Below, one piece after another: positions 11,399 through 22,423 of a stretch of 64,000 nucleotides of DNA. Position 1 is the first letter of the stretch. Every line of letters starts with the position of its first letter. A program made the translations under genes and the position numbers. Location of the stretch: the NCBI GenBank assembly GCA_020205615.1, contig CM035153.1, positions 100,895,735-100,959,734 of the forward strand, written 5' to 3'. Below the pieces are notes generated by a model. It was not told the origin of the DNA. It made no database searches and saw only the letters and a list, made by a program, of their open reading frames with translations. The stretch is from Panax quinquefolius (lineage: Eukaryota > Streptophyta > Magnoliopsida > Apiales > Araliaceae).

Positions 11399-11585
11399 AT
11401 CTTTGGCTGTATGGTGCAAAGATGAATGATTTCTTGATGAATATCTTTGGCCCGTAGTGCAAAGATGAGCAGTGTTGAGATGAACATGACCGATCGATTA
11501 ATATCTTTGGCCCGTAGTGCAAAGATGAGCAGTGTTTAGATGAACATGACGGTGATGAATATCTTTGGGCTGTAGTGCAAAGATG
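11399..11585 (+). repeat. Four tandem hairpin repeats in element A 5' LTR
   Basis: Each unit has ATCTTTG and CAAAGAT arms around a loop like GCCCGTAGTG. Units: 11399-11423, 11443-11466, 11503-11526, 11561-11585; the last three are spaced 60 and 58 bp. The 3' LTR carries the same array at 17283-17472, the solo LTR D about three at 49140-49262, and G its mirror at 2312-2450. Confidence 0.88.
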
Positions 11586-12140
11586 AATATTTGATTCGGA
11601 TATATATTGATTGATGTTACGAGGATAAAATATCGACGATGAACTTTTAAATTCATACATAGAAGATAGTAGTTTGCATTCTCTACTTAACTCTTCTAAT
11701 GAATTGTTGTTTTCCATTGCGATTGTTGATTTAAAATTTGTTGTCTATTGTATTCTATTAGATTTTTCCTGTTGAAGACTAACGATAATTTGTTGTATAT
11801 TATCTTAGTCATAATATTCTTTCTTGGGCTAGTTGAGCTCACCCTTTTCCTTGTTGTTCCATTTTTCTTCTCGGGAGGCGAGAATGTGGCGAAGTCTTAG
11901 TCGGGGTATGGAATGAAGGTTCTAGAGAGAGTTGTTTAGTAGTCCTCACCATTTTTGTAAAATAATGTATCAATAATTATGATGGGGATTTATTTGCGTG
12001 TGGATATTGTCTAGATGACAATATCTGTATTTAAACTCATAGTTTATATGTTGTAATAATAAAGTTGTAGTTATTTCTGTACCATGTATTTGGCGACTCG
12101 GAATGGGTTGGATGGAATGGACCTATTTTGGGGCGTCACG

Positions 12141-12162
12141 GTTTAGTATCGAGCTTAGGGAT
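12141..12162 (+). other. Element A primer-binding site (Met tRNA type, mutated)
   Basis: GTTTAGTATCGAGCTTAGGG directly follows the LTR. It corresponds to GTTGGTATCRAAGCTTAGGG in B and C, with TGG changed to TAG, so pairing to the Met tRNA 3' end would be weakened. Confidence 0.75.
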
Positions 12163-12312
12163 ATGATCTTTGGCGGAGATCGAGGAATAGAACTAGGAGG
12201 GGAGAGACGAGTAAATCCTTCGCTAGTGTGTCCTACCTAAGCTTATTTGTTAGTTGGTTAGTATATAGGGATATTATGTGATATATTGATTTCCTTAATT
12301 AACCCTTGTTTT

Positions 12313-13554
12313 ATGGCGGTATTTGAGAATGTCGTGAGAATATTAATGATGGAGTAAATGAGGACCGTGGAGATGCATGTACTTACCAACGAGGGAGAGC
12401 GTGCAACAGTGACAATGTACCTCCTGTGAACAACACCACTTGAGCGAGATGATGAGCGAGGGATGTTTAGAAGCTTTTTGCGATTCATGCAAAATCGAGG
12501 CGAGAGAGACTCGTGTTCAAAATATAAGAGGAAATGATAGCAATTCACGGGTTGTCACAGCCAAGCAGTTCAAAGAGTTGGGACCACCAGAATTCTATGG
12601 AAAGCCGGATCCGATTAAGGCGGAGACGTGGGTCAAACAAATTACCAAGATATTCGATGTCTTGGGATGCACGGAGGAACAGAAAGTTCCATTCGCTACT
12701 TTTATGTTCCGTGGCGAGGCGATTCTTGGTGGGAATCGTGAAGCGTACCCATCCAATTGCTTTTCGGCATGTCGTGGGAGGCGTTTGAACAATTCAATGA
12801 CAAGTACTTCCCTGAAAGTATTCGTCATATGAAGGAAGTGGAGTTTATTAGACTAGAGCAGAATAACATGACGGTGTCCCAGTACGAGGCGAAGTTCGCG
12901 GAGTTATCCAGGTTTTCACCTCAATTAGTGGAGAATGAGGAACGTATGACGCGGATGTTTCTGAGAGGTTTGAAACCCGACATACGTCAGTATCTCATTA
13001 CTCATAAATTTTCTCTCTATTCAGATGTTGTCAACAGGGCTCAGTTGTTAGAGCGAGATAACGAAATACGTTCAACCGAGGGACCATAACGAGGATCATC
13101 ATCAAGAAGATAGCGATCATCGAATAACGATAACCAGCGGAGAAAGAAGAATACGGACAAAGGCGGTAACCACTCTGGTGGTAATCGTGGCCATGAAAAT
13201 AGAAGAAGCGAGTCGGGAGGAGATTTTAAAAAGAGGAGATTTAACAACGACCATGTGAAGACGACAGTACCGGCAGCAATTGGTTCCAAGGGAGGAGAAA
13301 GACCACCGGTCGTATGTTACAAATGCGGGAAAGAGGGACATATCAGCCCAAACTGCCCACAACAGTTTAAGGTATGCTATAATTGTGGAAAAGAAGGACA
13401 TATCGCTCGAGATTGTACGATATCGAAACCCAGTCCAGCGGGAATGGTGACTCAAAAGGATGTCCCAGAAAAGTCAAAGTCAGCGGTTCTTGGAAGGCGT
13501 TTGTCGTGGCCGGTCAAAATCGAGGAACGAACGAAGTTAGCACGGGTTAGTTAA
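12313..13554 (+). pseudogene. Element A gag, frameshifted, both zinc knuckles intact
   Basis: The start by alignment to G is the ATG at 12313 (MAVFENVV), but that frame soon stops. The gag domain is spread over several frames: 12440-12730 (KQFKELGPPEFYGKPDP, ITKIFDVLGCTEEQKVPFA), 12757-13089 (FNDKYFPESIRHMKEVEFIR, YEAKFAELSRFSPQLVENEE, QYLITHKFSLYSDVVNRAQ), then 13255-13554 with two perfect CCHC knuckles, CYKCGKEGHISPNC and CYNCGKEGHIARDC. Most breaks look like 1-2 base indels, so some may be sequence errors. Gag packages element RNA, and this is the best-preserved nucleocapsid of the three related copies. Confidence 0.88.
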
Positions 13555-13560
13555 TTATAA

Positions 13561-13860
13561 ATTCTTGTGAAGTTTATACCTTACAAGATACCGGTTCTAC
13601 CCATTCTTTTATCTCTCTTTCTTGCGCTCAACGTTTGAACTTGACTACAAAGAAATTAGACTTTGACCTATTTATGGAGACTCCGTTAGGAGAAACTTTC
13701 ATTACATCCGTTGTTTAGAAATCTTGCTTGATTCAGGTTGGCACTATCACATTACATGTTAACCTTATTTCTATAGAGATATTTGCTTTTGATGTGATAT
13801 TAAGGTTAACTACTCATCATGCCAAAATTGATTGCTTTCGTAAGGTTGTTAGTTTTCATA
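13561..13860 (+). pseudogene. Element A aspartic protease
   Basis: Reads CEVYTLQDTGSTHSFISLSC, then QRLNLTTKKLDFDLFMETP and LGETFIT, with an intact DTGS active site. A stop follows (TSVV then TAG), after which VGTITLHVNLISIEIFAFDV and TTHHAKID continue the domain. Same family as the G and B proteases. Confidence 0.85.
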
Positions 13861-14019
13861 TTCCTAAGCAACCTGTTATTCGAATTCAAGCAATCAAACC
13901 ATTGTAGTCAAACATTTTCATATCAAACCATGAAGTCATTCGTTTATTACGGATGTCAAGTTTTCTTAGTCCATGTTATAGATTTGAATAAAGACACGTC
14001 GATTTGAATAATATTCTGT

Positions 14020-15200
14020 TGTTATTGATTTTTCTGACGTATTTCTGAAGAATTTCTTGGCTTACTCCCAAAGATCGATATTAAATTTTGTATCGACTTT
14101 GAACCCGGTACAAAACTCATTTCTAAAATCTCATATCGAATGGCTCTATTGAACTTTGAGTTAAAAATTCAACTATAGAATTTGATACGAGACTTTATCT
14201 GGTGACTTCCTTTGTGGAATGCAATCAAGAAGACAGACTCTCCGTAGGGGACACCATATTCGATGCGATAGTAAAGCGATAGGTGTCATTGTAACGTCTT
14301 ATCAAGGTTGGAATATGAGTCACGATTAAGAACAACCTAAGTCGGTAATCGAAATACGTAGCTTTCTAGGCTTAGTTGGTTATTATCGGAGATTCGTTGA
14401 AGGATATTCTTGAATCGCTATTCCATTAACGGTGACTCGTAGAGATACAAAATTCGAATGGAGCAAGGAATGTGGGAAGAGCTTGAAGAACTCAAGAGGA
14501 GACTCATTTCAAAGACATGTATTACGACCATGCCATCTGGAAAAAATGAAGCGTGGTAGGCGGCGTGTTGAGTAGAAGATCGTATACAATCTGAAATACG
14601 ATATTGTCAAAGACTCATTTCAGTATAATTTACAAATAATAGAGAAGGGATGAAAACTCTAGTTACCCACGTGATGATATACGAGTATAATCGACTTTAA
14701 TCGATAAAGTTAAAGATGTTCAAGCTACACGCGAGGTGATGAATTTGAAGAAGGAGGTGCGAAGTTGTTATTTCAAAAGCGAGAATCGGTGAGGTGAGGA
14801 AATCTCAAACCTTGATTTATTAATCCATTTGAAATTCTCGATCGAATAGAAAGGCGTGGCCTATAGACTCGTTTTATCGCCAAGTATGACGTGTGTTCAT
14901 AACGTTTTTCATGTATCGATGTTACATAAATATGTGGAAGACCCGAACCACGTCATTAAGTTAGAACCGGACGAGATAGCCAAGAAGACTTAACGTCACG
15001 AGGAGGTACTGTCAAGATCTTGTAGAGGAAAGAACATGTCCTATGTCTGCAGAGGTTATACCACAAGTTAAAGTTTTGTGGAGAAACCATGCTATTGAGG
15101 AAATGACACGGGAGTTGGAAATGGAAATGAAAGCGAGGTATTCTCATCTTTTGAAATACAGTCGTACGTCAATTTCAAGGACGAAATTTCATAAGGAGGG
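14020..15200 (+). pseudogene. Element A pol remnants: RT start, RT thumb, integrase tail
   Basis: Short recognisable pieces separated by deletions. 14030-14170: the RT N-terminal stretch (EFLGLLPKIDIKFCIDFEPG, ISKISYRMA). 14345-14520: the RT thumb/RNase H entry (EIRSFLGLVGYYRRFVEGYS, FEWSKECGKSLEELK). 14570-14760: RNase H end and linker. 14830-15000: a badly frameshifted integrase C-terminus (PFEILDRIER, then VEDPNHVIKLEPDE-like text). 15040-15180: the final KVLWRNHAIEEMTRELEMEM segment. RT fingers and palm, including YVDD, and the integrase core are absent. No product is expected. Confidence 0.8.
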
Positions 15201-15204
15201 AGGT

Positions 15205-18033
15205 TGTAAGACCCCAAATTATTAATAAATGAAATTTATTTTCCTCTATTTATTATTTTGAAATAGTAAGGGTTGATTTGATTAATGTGGATAGTTATGG
15301 GTAAAATCATAAATATTTGAATAAACAAGTGGTTATAAAATATTCATTATTGTGGGGAATATTCGTTTGGTGCGTGGAATATTAAATCTTTGTGGGAATA
15401 TTAAATGCAGCAGTAGCAGATCTTTTGTGGGCCCCATGCTGAAAGCGATTGGATGAAGAAAGCGACAAATATAAGTTGTTTATAAATAACAGCGTAGTTA
15501 TTCACAGAATTATCTTGTTGGAATACCCGGTGGTTAAAACACACTAATATGCGTTGTTGAGCGGTAGCTGCAGTATTGCACCAATTATTGATTCTTACGT
15601 AAAAAGGCACTACTCGATAATGGTTACGAGTAATTCTTTATTTCGATTATTTTATTTTATTGATTCAATAATTCTTTGCATTGATATTTTATATTCTTGT
15701 TGTTTTGATAAATTGTCATTACACAATATTTTCTATTATCAGACAATAATTCATATTATCCGAATAATATTATTGGATAACATTATTGGCAATGTCTAGA
15801 AAGTTACATCTAAGAGAGGTTTGGTCACCTAATTGCGGCGCCCGATGAGAGAGATCCTTATTGAAAGCCCTCTCTCTGAGGAGCGGCACCTGGTTGCGAT
15901 CTTGTGATTCTGTAATATTATTTGTGAATAATTAATTATTGATTTATATGATGAGAAAATATTGATTTTATGTGGATATAGATGGAGAAAATTTTTAATG
16001 TGACAATTGTTGAAAATTAATATTTTATCTTTTTACGATAAAATAATTCATTTAAATATATTATTTTAATAATATATTAATGGTGATATTTTTACAATGA
16101 ATGTGGAATATATAAGTATATGAGGAGGAAGAGTATTTTTGTGGCATTAAATGTTTAACACATGTTTTGTGTGTTGGTGGACACAATTATTAATGAGAAA
16201 TTTGATTATAGCTTGTAAAATCGCTTGGTTTATGGATTTGGTTAATTTTTGTTTGGAATTTGGAAAAACTTTCTTCTGCAAAGTTGTAGAGAATTGAATT
16301 TCCTATAAAAAACTCATGAGATTCGAATTTTCTAATAAAAGGGCTATTTATTATGAATTATTGAAGTTAGGAGTTAGAAATAATTGATTTTTGGGAGTTT
16401 TAATTAATTATTTTGAGAAAAACGTTTTTTGGTGAGTTTGTGAACCTCATTTAACAACATGCTATGGCTGAAATCAGATTTCAAAGGTGGGCTAAGGAAT
16501 TTTGTTTATAAATAATATTATTATATTCAATTTTACGCTTTGGTGTTCTAAAGCATTTTCCTATAAATATGGTGCTTAGGTTAGAATTGAAAATCACACG
16601 TAAGCTGAAGTTTTCTCTCTCTATATTATCGAGCGTATTCTTGTGAGTATTTTGAGTATACTTGAGTATTGCTATACGGTGCAAGTTCAAGTCATAGCCT
16701 TTATATCCAGGTGTTTCAACTAAAATCTTGTCTTTCGAGGTAAGGATGTTATTTTCTTCTCAAATGATATTATTTCTTCAATATCATTATCTTTGAAATA
16801 TTGGTTGGAACTTTTTATCAAATTTAGAACTTTTTCATGTCGGGGTTACTATTCATGAGTTCTTATTCACGAGTTACTATTCATGAGTTATTATTCATGA
16901 AGTTATTCTTATTCACAGTACTATTCAAGTAGGCGTGAAGATGTTTTTTGTGGAATTTCTATCTTTTGGTGTCTGGAGTTACTATTCACGATATCGGACT
17001 ATTCACGTATATGGCACTATTCACGAATACGACACTATTCAATAGAAAAATGAAAATTTTTTCTTTTAAATCTAAAATATCTATTATGGATACTAGCTTT
17101 GATTGTATCCATGTTTTGATCATTCTTGAATTTTACTCTACTACTCGATTACTTATGAAGTATTTTGAACTTGGATTGTATAAAATATGAATCCTTAATA
17201 ATTGTTCTTTTGTTTCTTTGGATTCGTTTCCTTTAAAATATTTTTCATCATCCTCGGTCCTAAATGATGATATTATTTGAATATCTTTGGCTTTGTAGTG
17301 CAAAAGATGAATGATTTCTTGATGAATATCTTTGGCCGTAGTGCAAAGATGAGCAGTGTTGAGATGAACATATAATGAGCTAATTAATATCTTTGGCCCG
17401 TAGTGCAAAGATGAGCAGTGTTTAGATGAACATGACCGGTGATGAATATCTTTGGCTGTAGTGCAAAGATGAATATTTGATTCGAGATATATATTGATTG
17501 ATGTTCTGAGGATAAAATATCGACGATGAACTTTTAAATTCATACATAGAAGATAGTAGTTTGCATTCTCTACTTAACTCTTCTAATGAATTGTTGTTTT
17601 TCATTGCGATTGTTGATTTAAAATTTGTTGTCTATTGTATTCTATTAGATTTTTCCTGTTGAAGACTAACGATAATTTGTTGTATATTATCTTAGTCATA
17701 ATATTATTCTTTCTTGGGCTAGTTGAGCTCACCCTTTTCCTTGTTGTTCCATTTTTTCTTCTCGGGAGGCGAGAATGTAGCGAGTACTAGTAAGGGGTAT
17801 GGAATGAAGGTTCTAGAGAGAGTTGTTTAGTAGTCCTCACCATTTTTGTAAAATAATGTATCAATAATTATGATGGGGATTTATTTGCGTGTGGATATTA
17901 TCTAGATGACAATATACGTATTTAAACTCACAGGTTTATATGTTGTAATAATAAAGTTGTAGTTATTTCTGTACCATGTATTTGGCGACTCAGAATGGGT
18001 TGGATGGAATGGACCTATTTTGGGGGCGTCACA
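15205..18033 (+). repeat. Element A 3' LTR
   Basis: Partner of 9331-12140, with a TATA box at 16562-16569, hairpin repeats (17283-17472) and a terminal GGGGGCGTCACA. It differs from the 5' LTR by many single-base indels, often at CG or in homopolymers (for example TTGTCGGGGAAT versus TTGTGGGGAAT). Confidence 0.92.
16562..16569 (+). promoter_or_regulatory. TATA box of element A 3' LTR
   Basis: TATAAATA with the same downstream context as the 5' LTR copy. Transcripts from here would read out into element B and C sequence. Confidence 0.5.
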
Positions 18034-18124
18034 ACTATAACATTATATCAAATCCACACCATAATATTCAAAAAAAATATTTCGAGAAAATTAAATCTTT
18101 ATTCATAAAATCTGGGGTCTCACA
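18034..18124 (-). repeat. Element B 3' LTR, remaining part
   Basis: Continues the LTR interrupted by element A after the ACTAT duplication. It matches 23335-23430 and ends GGGGTCTCACA, the first bases of the LTR on the minus strand. The polypurine tract of B, CATAAGGAGGGAAGAT on the minus strand, follows at 18125-18140. Confidence 0.9.
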
Positions 18125-18215
18125 ATCTTCCCTCCTTATGAAATTTCGCCCTCGAAATTTACGTACGTACCTGGTATGCCGAACAGGTGAGGATACCTCG
18201 TTTAGATTCTAACTC

Positions 18216-18929
18216 TTAAGGTATAAACTTTGAGTGTCGAATATGATACTTCTTATCAAAGATTTTAACACGTATCTCCTCATATTTTAAATCTTCTGCT
18301 ATCTCGTCTAATTCTAATTCAATAATGTGGTTCAGGTCGTCCACATAATTACGTAACATCGATACATGAAAAACATTATAAACACGCGACATACTTAGCG
18401 GTAAGGCGAGTCTATAGGCCACAGTTCCTACTCGATCGAGGATTTCAAATGAGCCAATTAAATCGAGGGTTGAGATAACGCCTTCTTGAACCTTCTTCTT
18501 CACATTCATCAAATTCGGGTGTGTAGCTTGAGCGGCTTTAACTTTATCAATTAAAGTCGATTCTACTCGTATATTCGTTATCTTCACGTGGGTCCCTAGA
18601 GTCTTTAACTCTATCTTCATCATTTGTAAGTTATACGAAATGGGTTTTGTGTTAACAACGTCACACTCATAATTGCATACGATCTTCTACTTAACGCGTC
18701 AGCTATCACATTCGCTCTTCTATGATGATATTGAATGGTATGGTCTTAATCTTCAACCGCTCGAGCCAACGTCTTTGGCGCATTATACGTTCGTTTTGGT
18801 TGAAGAAATATTTAAGGGTTGAAGAAATGGGTTTTGTACTGGGGTCAATACAAAATTCGATTTCATGCTCTAGGGGTAGGCTAAGAAGTCTTCAAGAATA
18901 CGTCAGGAAATTTATTAACGATAGAAATA
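18216..18929 (-). pseudogene. Element B pol remnant: RT scrap, RNase H end, integrase ends
   Basis: Minus-strand order: a scrap of RT N-terminus (EIEFCIDPSTKPIS, about 18830-18880), then RNase H C-terminal text (LKYFFNQNERIMRQRRWLER, about 18750-18820), the RNase H-integrase linker (KIVCNYECDVVNTKPISYNL, MMKIELKTLGTHVKI), and then the integrase C-terminus (GSFEILDRVGTVAYRLALP, YNVFHVSMLRNYVDDLNHII). The last 135 codons, 18216-18623, form one open frame. RT palm and the integrase DDE core are deleted. In an intact element this tail binds DNA during integration. Confidence 0.82.
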
Positions 18930-19163
18930 TCATGTAAAACTGTGACTCTCATCCAAGACTTGGATAGCACATGTAATGAAGGTTTCTCCTAACAGAGTTT
19001 CAACAGATAAATTAAAGTCTAATTTCTTCGGAGTCAAATTTAAACGTTGAACGCAAGTAGGAGAAATAAAAGAATGGGTAGAACCAGTATCAAATAAGGT
19101 ATAGATTTCACAAAAGTTTATAATTAACTTACCCGTGACAACTTCGTTCGGGTTCCTCGACAA
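18930..19163 (-). pseudogene. Element B aspartic protease, truncated
   Basis: Reads NPNEVVTGKLIINFCEIYTL, FDTGSTHSFISPTCVQRLN and FNLSVETLLGETFITCAI with an intact DTGS. The sequence then diverges (QVLDESHSF) and stops, so the C-terminal half of the domain is lost. Same family as the G and A proteases. Confidence 0.85.
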
Positions 19164-19173
19164 ACACTCTCAC

Positions 19174-20324
19174 TTAAACTACCGGCTTTGACTTGTCTAG
19201 GACATCCTTTAGCGTCACCATCCCAACTGGACTTGACTTCACCATACGACAAAATCGAGCTAGGTTTCCTTCTCTTTCGCAATTGAAGCATGCTTTGGGT
19301 TGCTGCGTACAGTTTGGACGGATGTGTCCCTCCTGTCCGCATTTGAAACATACGACCGGTGGTCGTTCTTCTTCCTTGGAAATAGGTGCTGGTGTTGATG
19401 TCTTTCCATCATTATTGAACCTTTTCTTCTTGAAATTTCCACTTCTATTATCTTGGCCATGATTAACACCAAAGTGGTTACCATTCTTGGCATGATAATT
19501 TCCCCCCACGATGGTTATCATTGTTCCGATGGTCGTTGCCACCGGTATAATTATTATCGTGTTGTTGGTCGTTGCCTTTTGGTTGTGCTGACTCATTATC
19601 GCGCTCCAATAACTGAGCCCTATTCACAACATCTGAATATAAACAAAGTTTGTGAGAAATGAGGTATTAACGTATATCGGGTTTCAAACCTCGCAGAAAC
19701 ATTCGCGTCATTCGTTCCACATTATCGACCAAATGGGATGCAAACCAGGACAACTCTGCAAACTTAGCCTCGTAATGCGACACGGTCATATTATTTTGCT
19801 CCAGCTTGATGAATTCCACCTCCTTCATGTGACGAATACTTTCGGGAAAGTACTTGTCGTTGAACAGCTCTTGGAACTTCTCCCAAGACATCTTGAGTGC
19901 GTCAGCCGAATGTCGCGTTTCTGATTCCACCGATGTCGCCTCTTTCACGCAATATAAAGGTGGCAAAGGGAACCTTTTGCTCCTCGGAGCATCCCAAGAC
20001 ATCAAATATCTTGGTAATCTACTTTAACCACGTCTCCGCCTTAAGTGGTTCTGGCTTTCCCAAAAACTCTGGTGGTCCCAGCACCTTGAACTGCTTAGCG
20101 ATGACTGACAGTGGGTTGCCATTATTTCCACCTTTATTTTGAACAGGAGTCTCTCTTACCTGATGTTGCATGAATTGTATAAAGCCTCTGAACATCCCAT
20201 CGTTCATCATCTGATCGGTGTTGTTATTTACCTGAGGATTATTATCCTGGGTATTGATCGTTGGTGACTCAACGGTCTCATGTGGTTCATTGCTGATCTC
20301 AACATTTTTAGATGCCATTTTCAA
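19174..20324 (-). pseudogene. Element B gag, frameshifted
   Basis: The N-terminus at 20324 opens MKMASKNVEISNEPHETVES and runs through MFRGFIQFMQHQVRETPVQN to FLGKPEPLKAETWLK at 20019. After a frameshift the gag domain resumes (KFQELFNDKYFPESIRHMKE, HYEAKFAELSWFASHLVDNV, to 19667). A basic linker and zinc region, 19174-19596, ends the gene. The first knuckle CFKCGQEGHIRPNC is intact; the second, CFNCEREGNLARFC, has Asn in place of the zinc-binding His. Non-functional as read. Confidence 0.87.
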
Positions 20325-20489
20325 ACGATGTCACAAAACAAAGGTTAATTAATATATCACATATTATCCCTATATTCCGACCGACCAATTAAATACCAAA
20401 TAAACTTAGGCAGGTCATACTAGCGAAGGAATTCCCCGTCTCTCCCCTCTTAGTTCTTGTCTCACATCTCAGCCAGGGATCATATCCCT

Positions 20490-20505
20490 AAGCTTTGATA
20501 CCAAC
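20490..20505 (-). other. Element B primer-binding site (Met tRNA type)
   Basis: GTTGGTATCAAAGCTT on the minus strand directly inside the 5' LTR; TGGTATC is complementary to the Met tRNA 3' end. Confidence 0.82.
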
Positions 20506-21689
20506 TGTGACGCCCCCAAAACAGGTATACATCACCTATTCTGAGTCGCCAAATTCATGGTACAGAATACAAATACAACCTTAAATATACAACATGAGAT
20601 GTGAGTTTTAATACAAATATTGTCTTCTAGACAGTATTAAAACTCAAAATAAGTCCTCAATACATTTATTATCACACTATTTCATAGAATAGTGAGGACT
20701 ACTAATACTATCATCTGGACCATCACTCCGTTCCCCGACTAGTCCCTATTACGTTCTCATTTCCTGAAGAGAACAATGAAAGCAAAAAGGGTGAGCTCAA
20801 CTAGCCCAGTAAGAAATATTATGACTAAGATAATGCAGAATAATTTATCTTTAGTCTTCAACAGTGATAAACTGATAAAATATAACAAACATCAAGTTTA
20901 ACTGCAGAAGAACAAACAATCCATTAGAAGAGTCAAGTAGAGAATAAAATCTACTATCTTCTATGATTTAAAAGGTTTTTCATCACTTTTATCGCTGAGA
21001 CTTATTTTAATAAATAATCCACATCATCCCTGCACTACGGCCAAGGATATTCATTAGTATCACAACCACAAATTATCCATGCACTACGGGCCAAGGATAT
21101 TTGTGTTTTCATCAATGGTCATCATGATCATGCCATAAAATAATTCATCTTTGCACCCTTGGCCGAAGAGAATCCATAGCCATAATCATACCAAAAACTG
21201 TCCATCAATACACTACAGGCCAATGAGGACTTTTTCCACACCATTTGTAACATTACGGTCATGATTATACCGAATAATCCCTGGTCATAATCATACCAAG
21301 TCCATCTATGCACTACAGGCCACAGATGACTTCAACATAATATAAGCATGAGGATGATGACAATTCAATAAAACAAGTTCAAGAATAAATTTTAAAGATT
21401 TATAAATTAATTTATCCAGAACCAATAACGTCCAAATTGTCAACATGATCTTTGCTTTGTGGAGTAAAATTCAAGAATGCTCGGAAGAATATTTCCATGA
21501 AAGATCTTTGGATGAGCGCAAATATCCGAGGATATTCTACTAATTTCATGGAGTATAGAAGCCAAAACATTAACCAACTGAGTATAATAAAATACATGAG
21601 ACTGCAAATGGATTTTCGCCCGCCATACGGTATTCCACGTAGACAGATCATTTCCACAAGTTAATAAGGAATGAATACGAGGATCATTC

Positions 21690-22105
21690 ACCGTGCATGC
21701 GGTAATCCACATGGGCGAGTTATTCAATAGAGTAATAAAGAATGGGCAAGGGTCGTGTGTAATTCTCACGCATGAGGATATTCCAACGAGAATAATAAAG
21801 AATGGAACCAAAGTAAATGCGTAATCCCGCATGCGAGGATGTTCCAGCAGAATAATAAAGAATGGAATAACAACAGAATTCACGGGGTATGCGATAGGCC
21901 GCATGCAGACGAGTTATTCAATGAGAATAATAAAGAATGGAATAACAACAAAATTCACCGAGGCATGCGATAGATAAAGATGCATATAAAGTTATTCCAG
22001 CGGAATAATAATAAAGAATGGAATAACAGAAGAATTTCACCATGTATGTGGTACTTCTCATAGACAGGTTATTCCAACATAATAATAAAGAATGGAATAA
22101 CAACC
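21690..22105 (-). repeat. ~70 bp tandem array with GCATGC hairpins, element B right LTR
   Basis: About six units, partner of 7735-8125. The recurring core is AGAATAATAAAGAATGGAA, alternating with a GCATGCG/CGCATGC hairpin segment that is decayed in several units. Confidence 0.83.
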
Positions 22106-22331
22106 CTTACGAATATTGAAAGATAATAACTCTCTTCATGAATACGAAAGAATAATACCCTTTACCTTAGAAAGAAAAGTATTCCGACTGGTAGGGCGAG
22201 GATATTCTTGAAGAAAACTTATATTATTTTCTACGCTCAAAGCTTCTTAAAACTCTAAAGAAATACGCTCAAGATTATAGAAGAAGAATTCTCTGAATTT
22301 CTGGTGTGTTTTCAATTCTAACTAAGCATCC

Positions 22332-22339
22332 TATTTATA
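22332..22339 (-). promoter_or_regulatory. TATA box of element B 5' LTR
   Basis: TATAAATA on the minus strand with the shared downstream text GGATGCTTAGTTAGAATTG. This should be the promoter of element B. Confidence 0.58.
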
Positions 22340-22381
22340 GGAGAATGGAAAGGATACTATGCAATAAAATATAATATTCTA

Positions 22382-22386
<5 letters not shown>

Positions 22387-22421
<35 letters not shown>
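22387..22421 (+). repeat. (TA)n microsatellite
   Basis: About 16 TA units in B's right LTR. The left LTR has only a short AT-rich stretch at the matching place. Confidence 0.85.

Positions 22422-22423
<2 letters not shown>

Larger units (their letters stand above)
9331..12140 (+). repeat. Element A 5' LTR
   Basis: Starts TGTAAGACCCC, ends GGGGCGTCACG, with G for the usual final A. Landmarks: phased GAATATTC repeats (about 9465-9535), ATTCTTACGTAAAAAGG at 9719, TATA box at 10686-10693, GAGGTAAGGG splice-donor-like site at 10857, TACTATTCACG-type repeats (10967-11160), four hairpin repeats (11399-11585) and the GGGCTAGTTGAGCTCACCC block near 11826. Confidence 0.92.
9331..18033 (+). mobile_element. 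Element A: Tekay/Del-like gypsy element, innermost of the nest
   Basis: Perfect 5 bp TSD ACTAT (9326-9330 and 18034-18038). LTRs of 2.81 and 2.83 kb start TGTAAGACCCC; the 3' LTR ends GGGGGCGTCACA. The interior is 3.06 kb: primer site, gag, protease, then short pieces of RT, RNase H and integrase joined by deletions. The unoccupied target is visible in B's right LTR at about 23325-23345 (ACCACAACTATAATATTATC). Polypurine tract AAGGAGGGAGG lies just before the 3' LTR. It cannot encode its own RT or integrase. Confidence 0.94.

Noticed and set aside
11265..11717. 150-codon minus-strand frame in element A LTR with repeated SSLHYGPKI-like peptides
   Set aside because: It is the antisense reading of the hairpin repeats and is broken in the other LTR.
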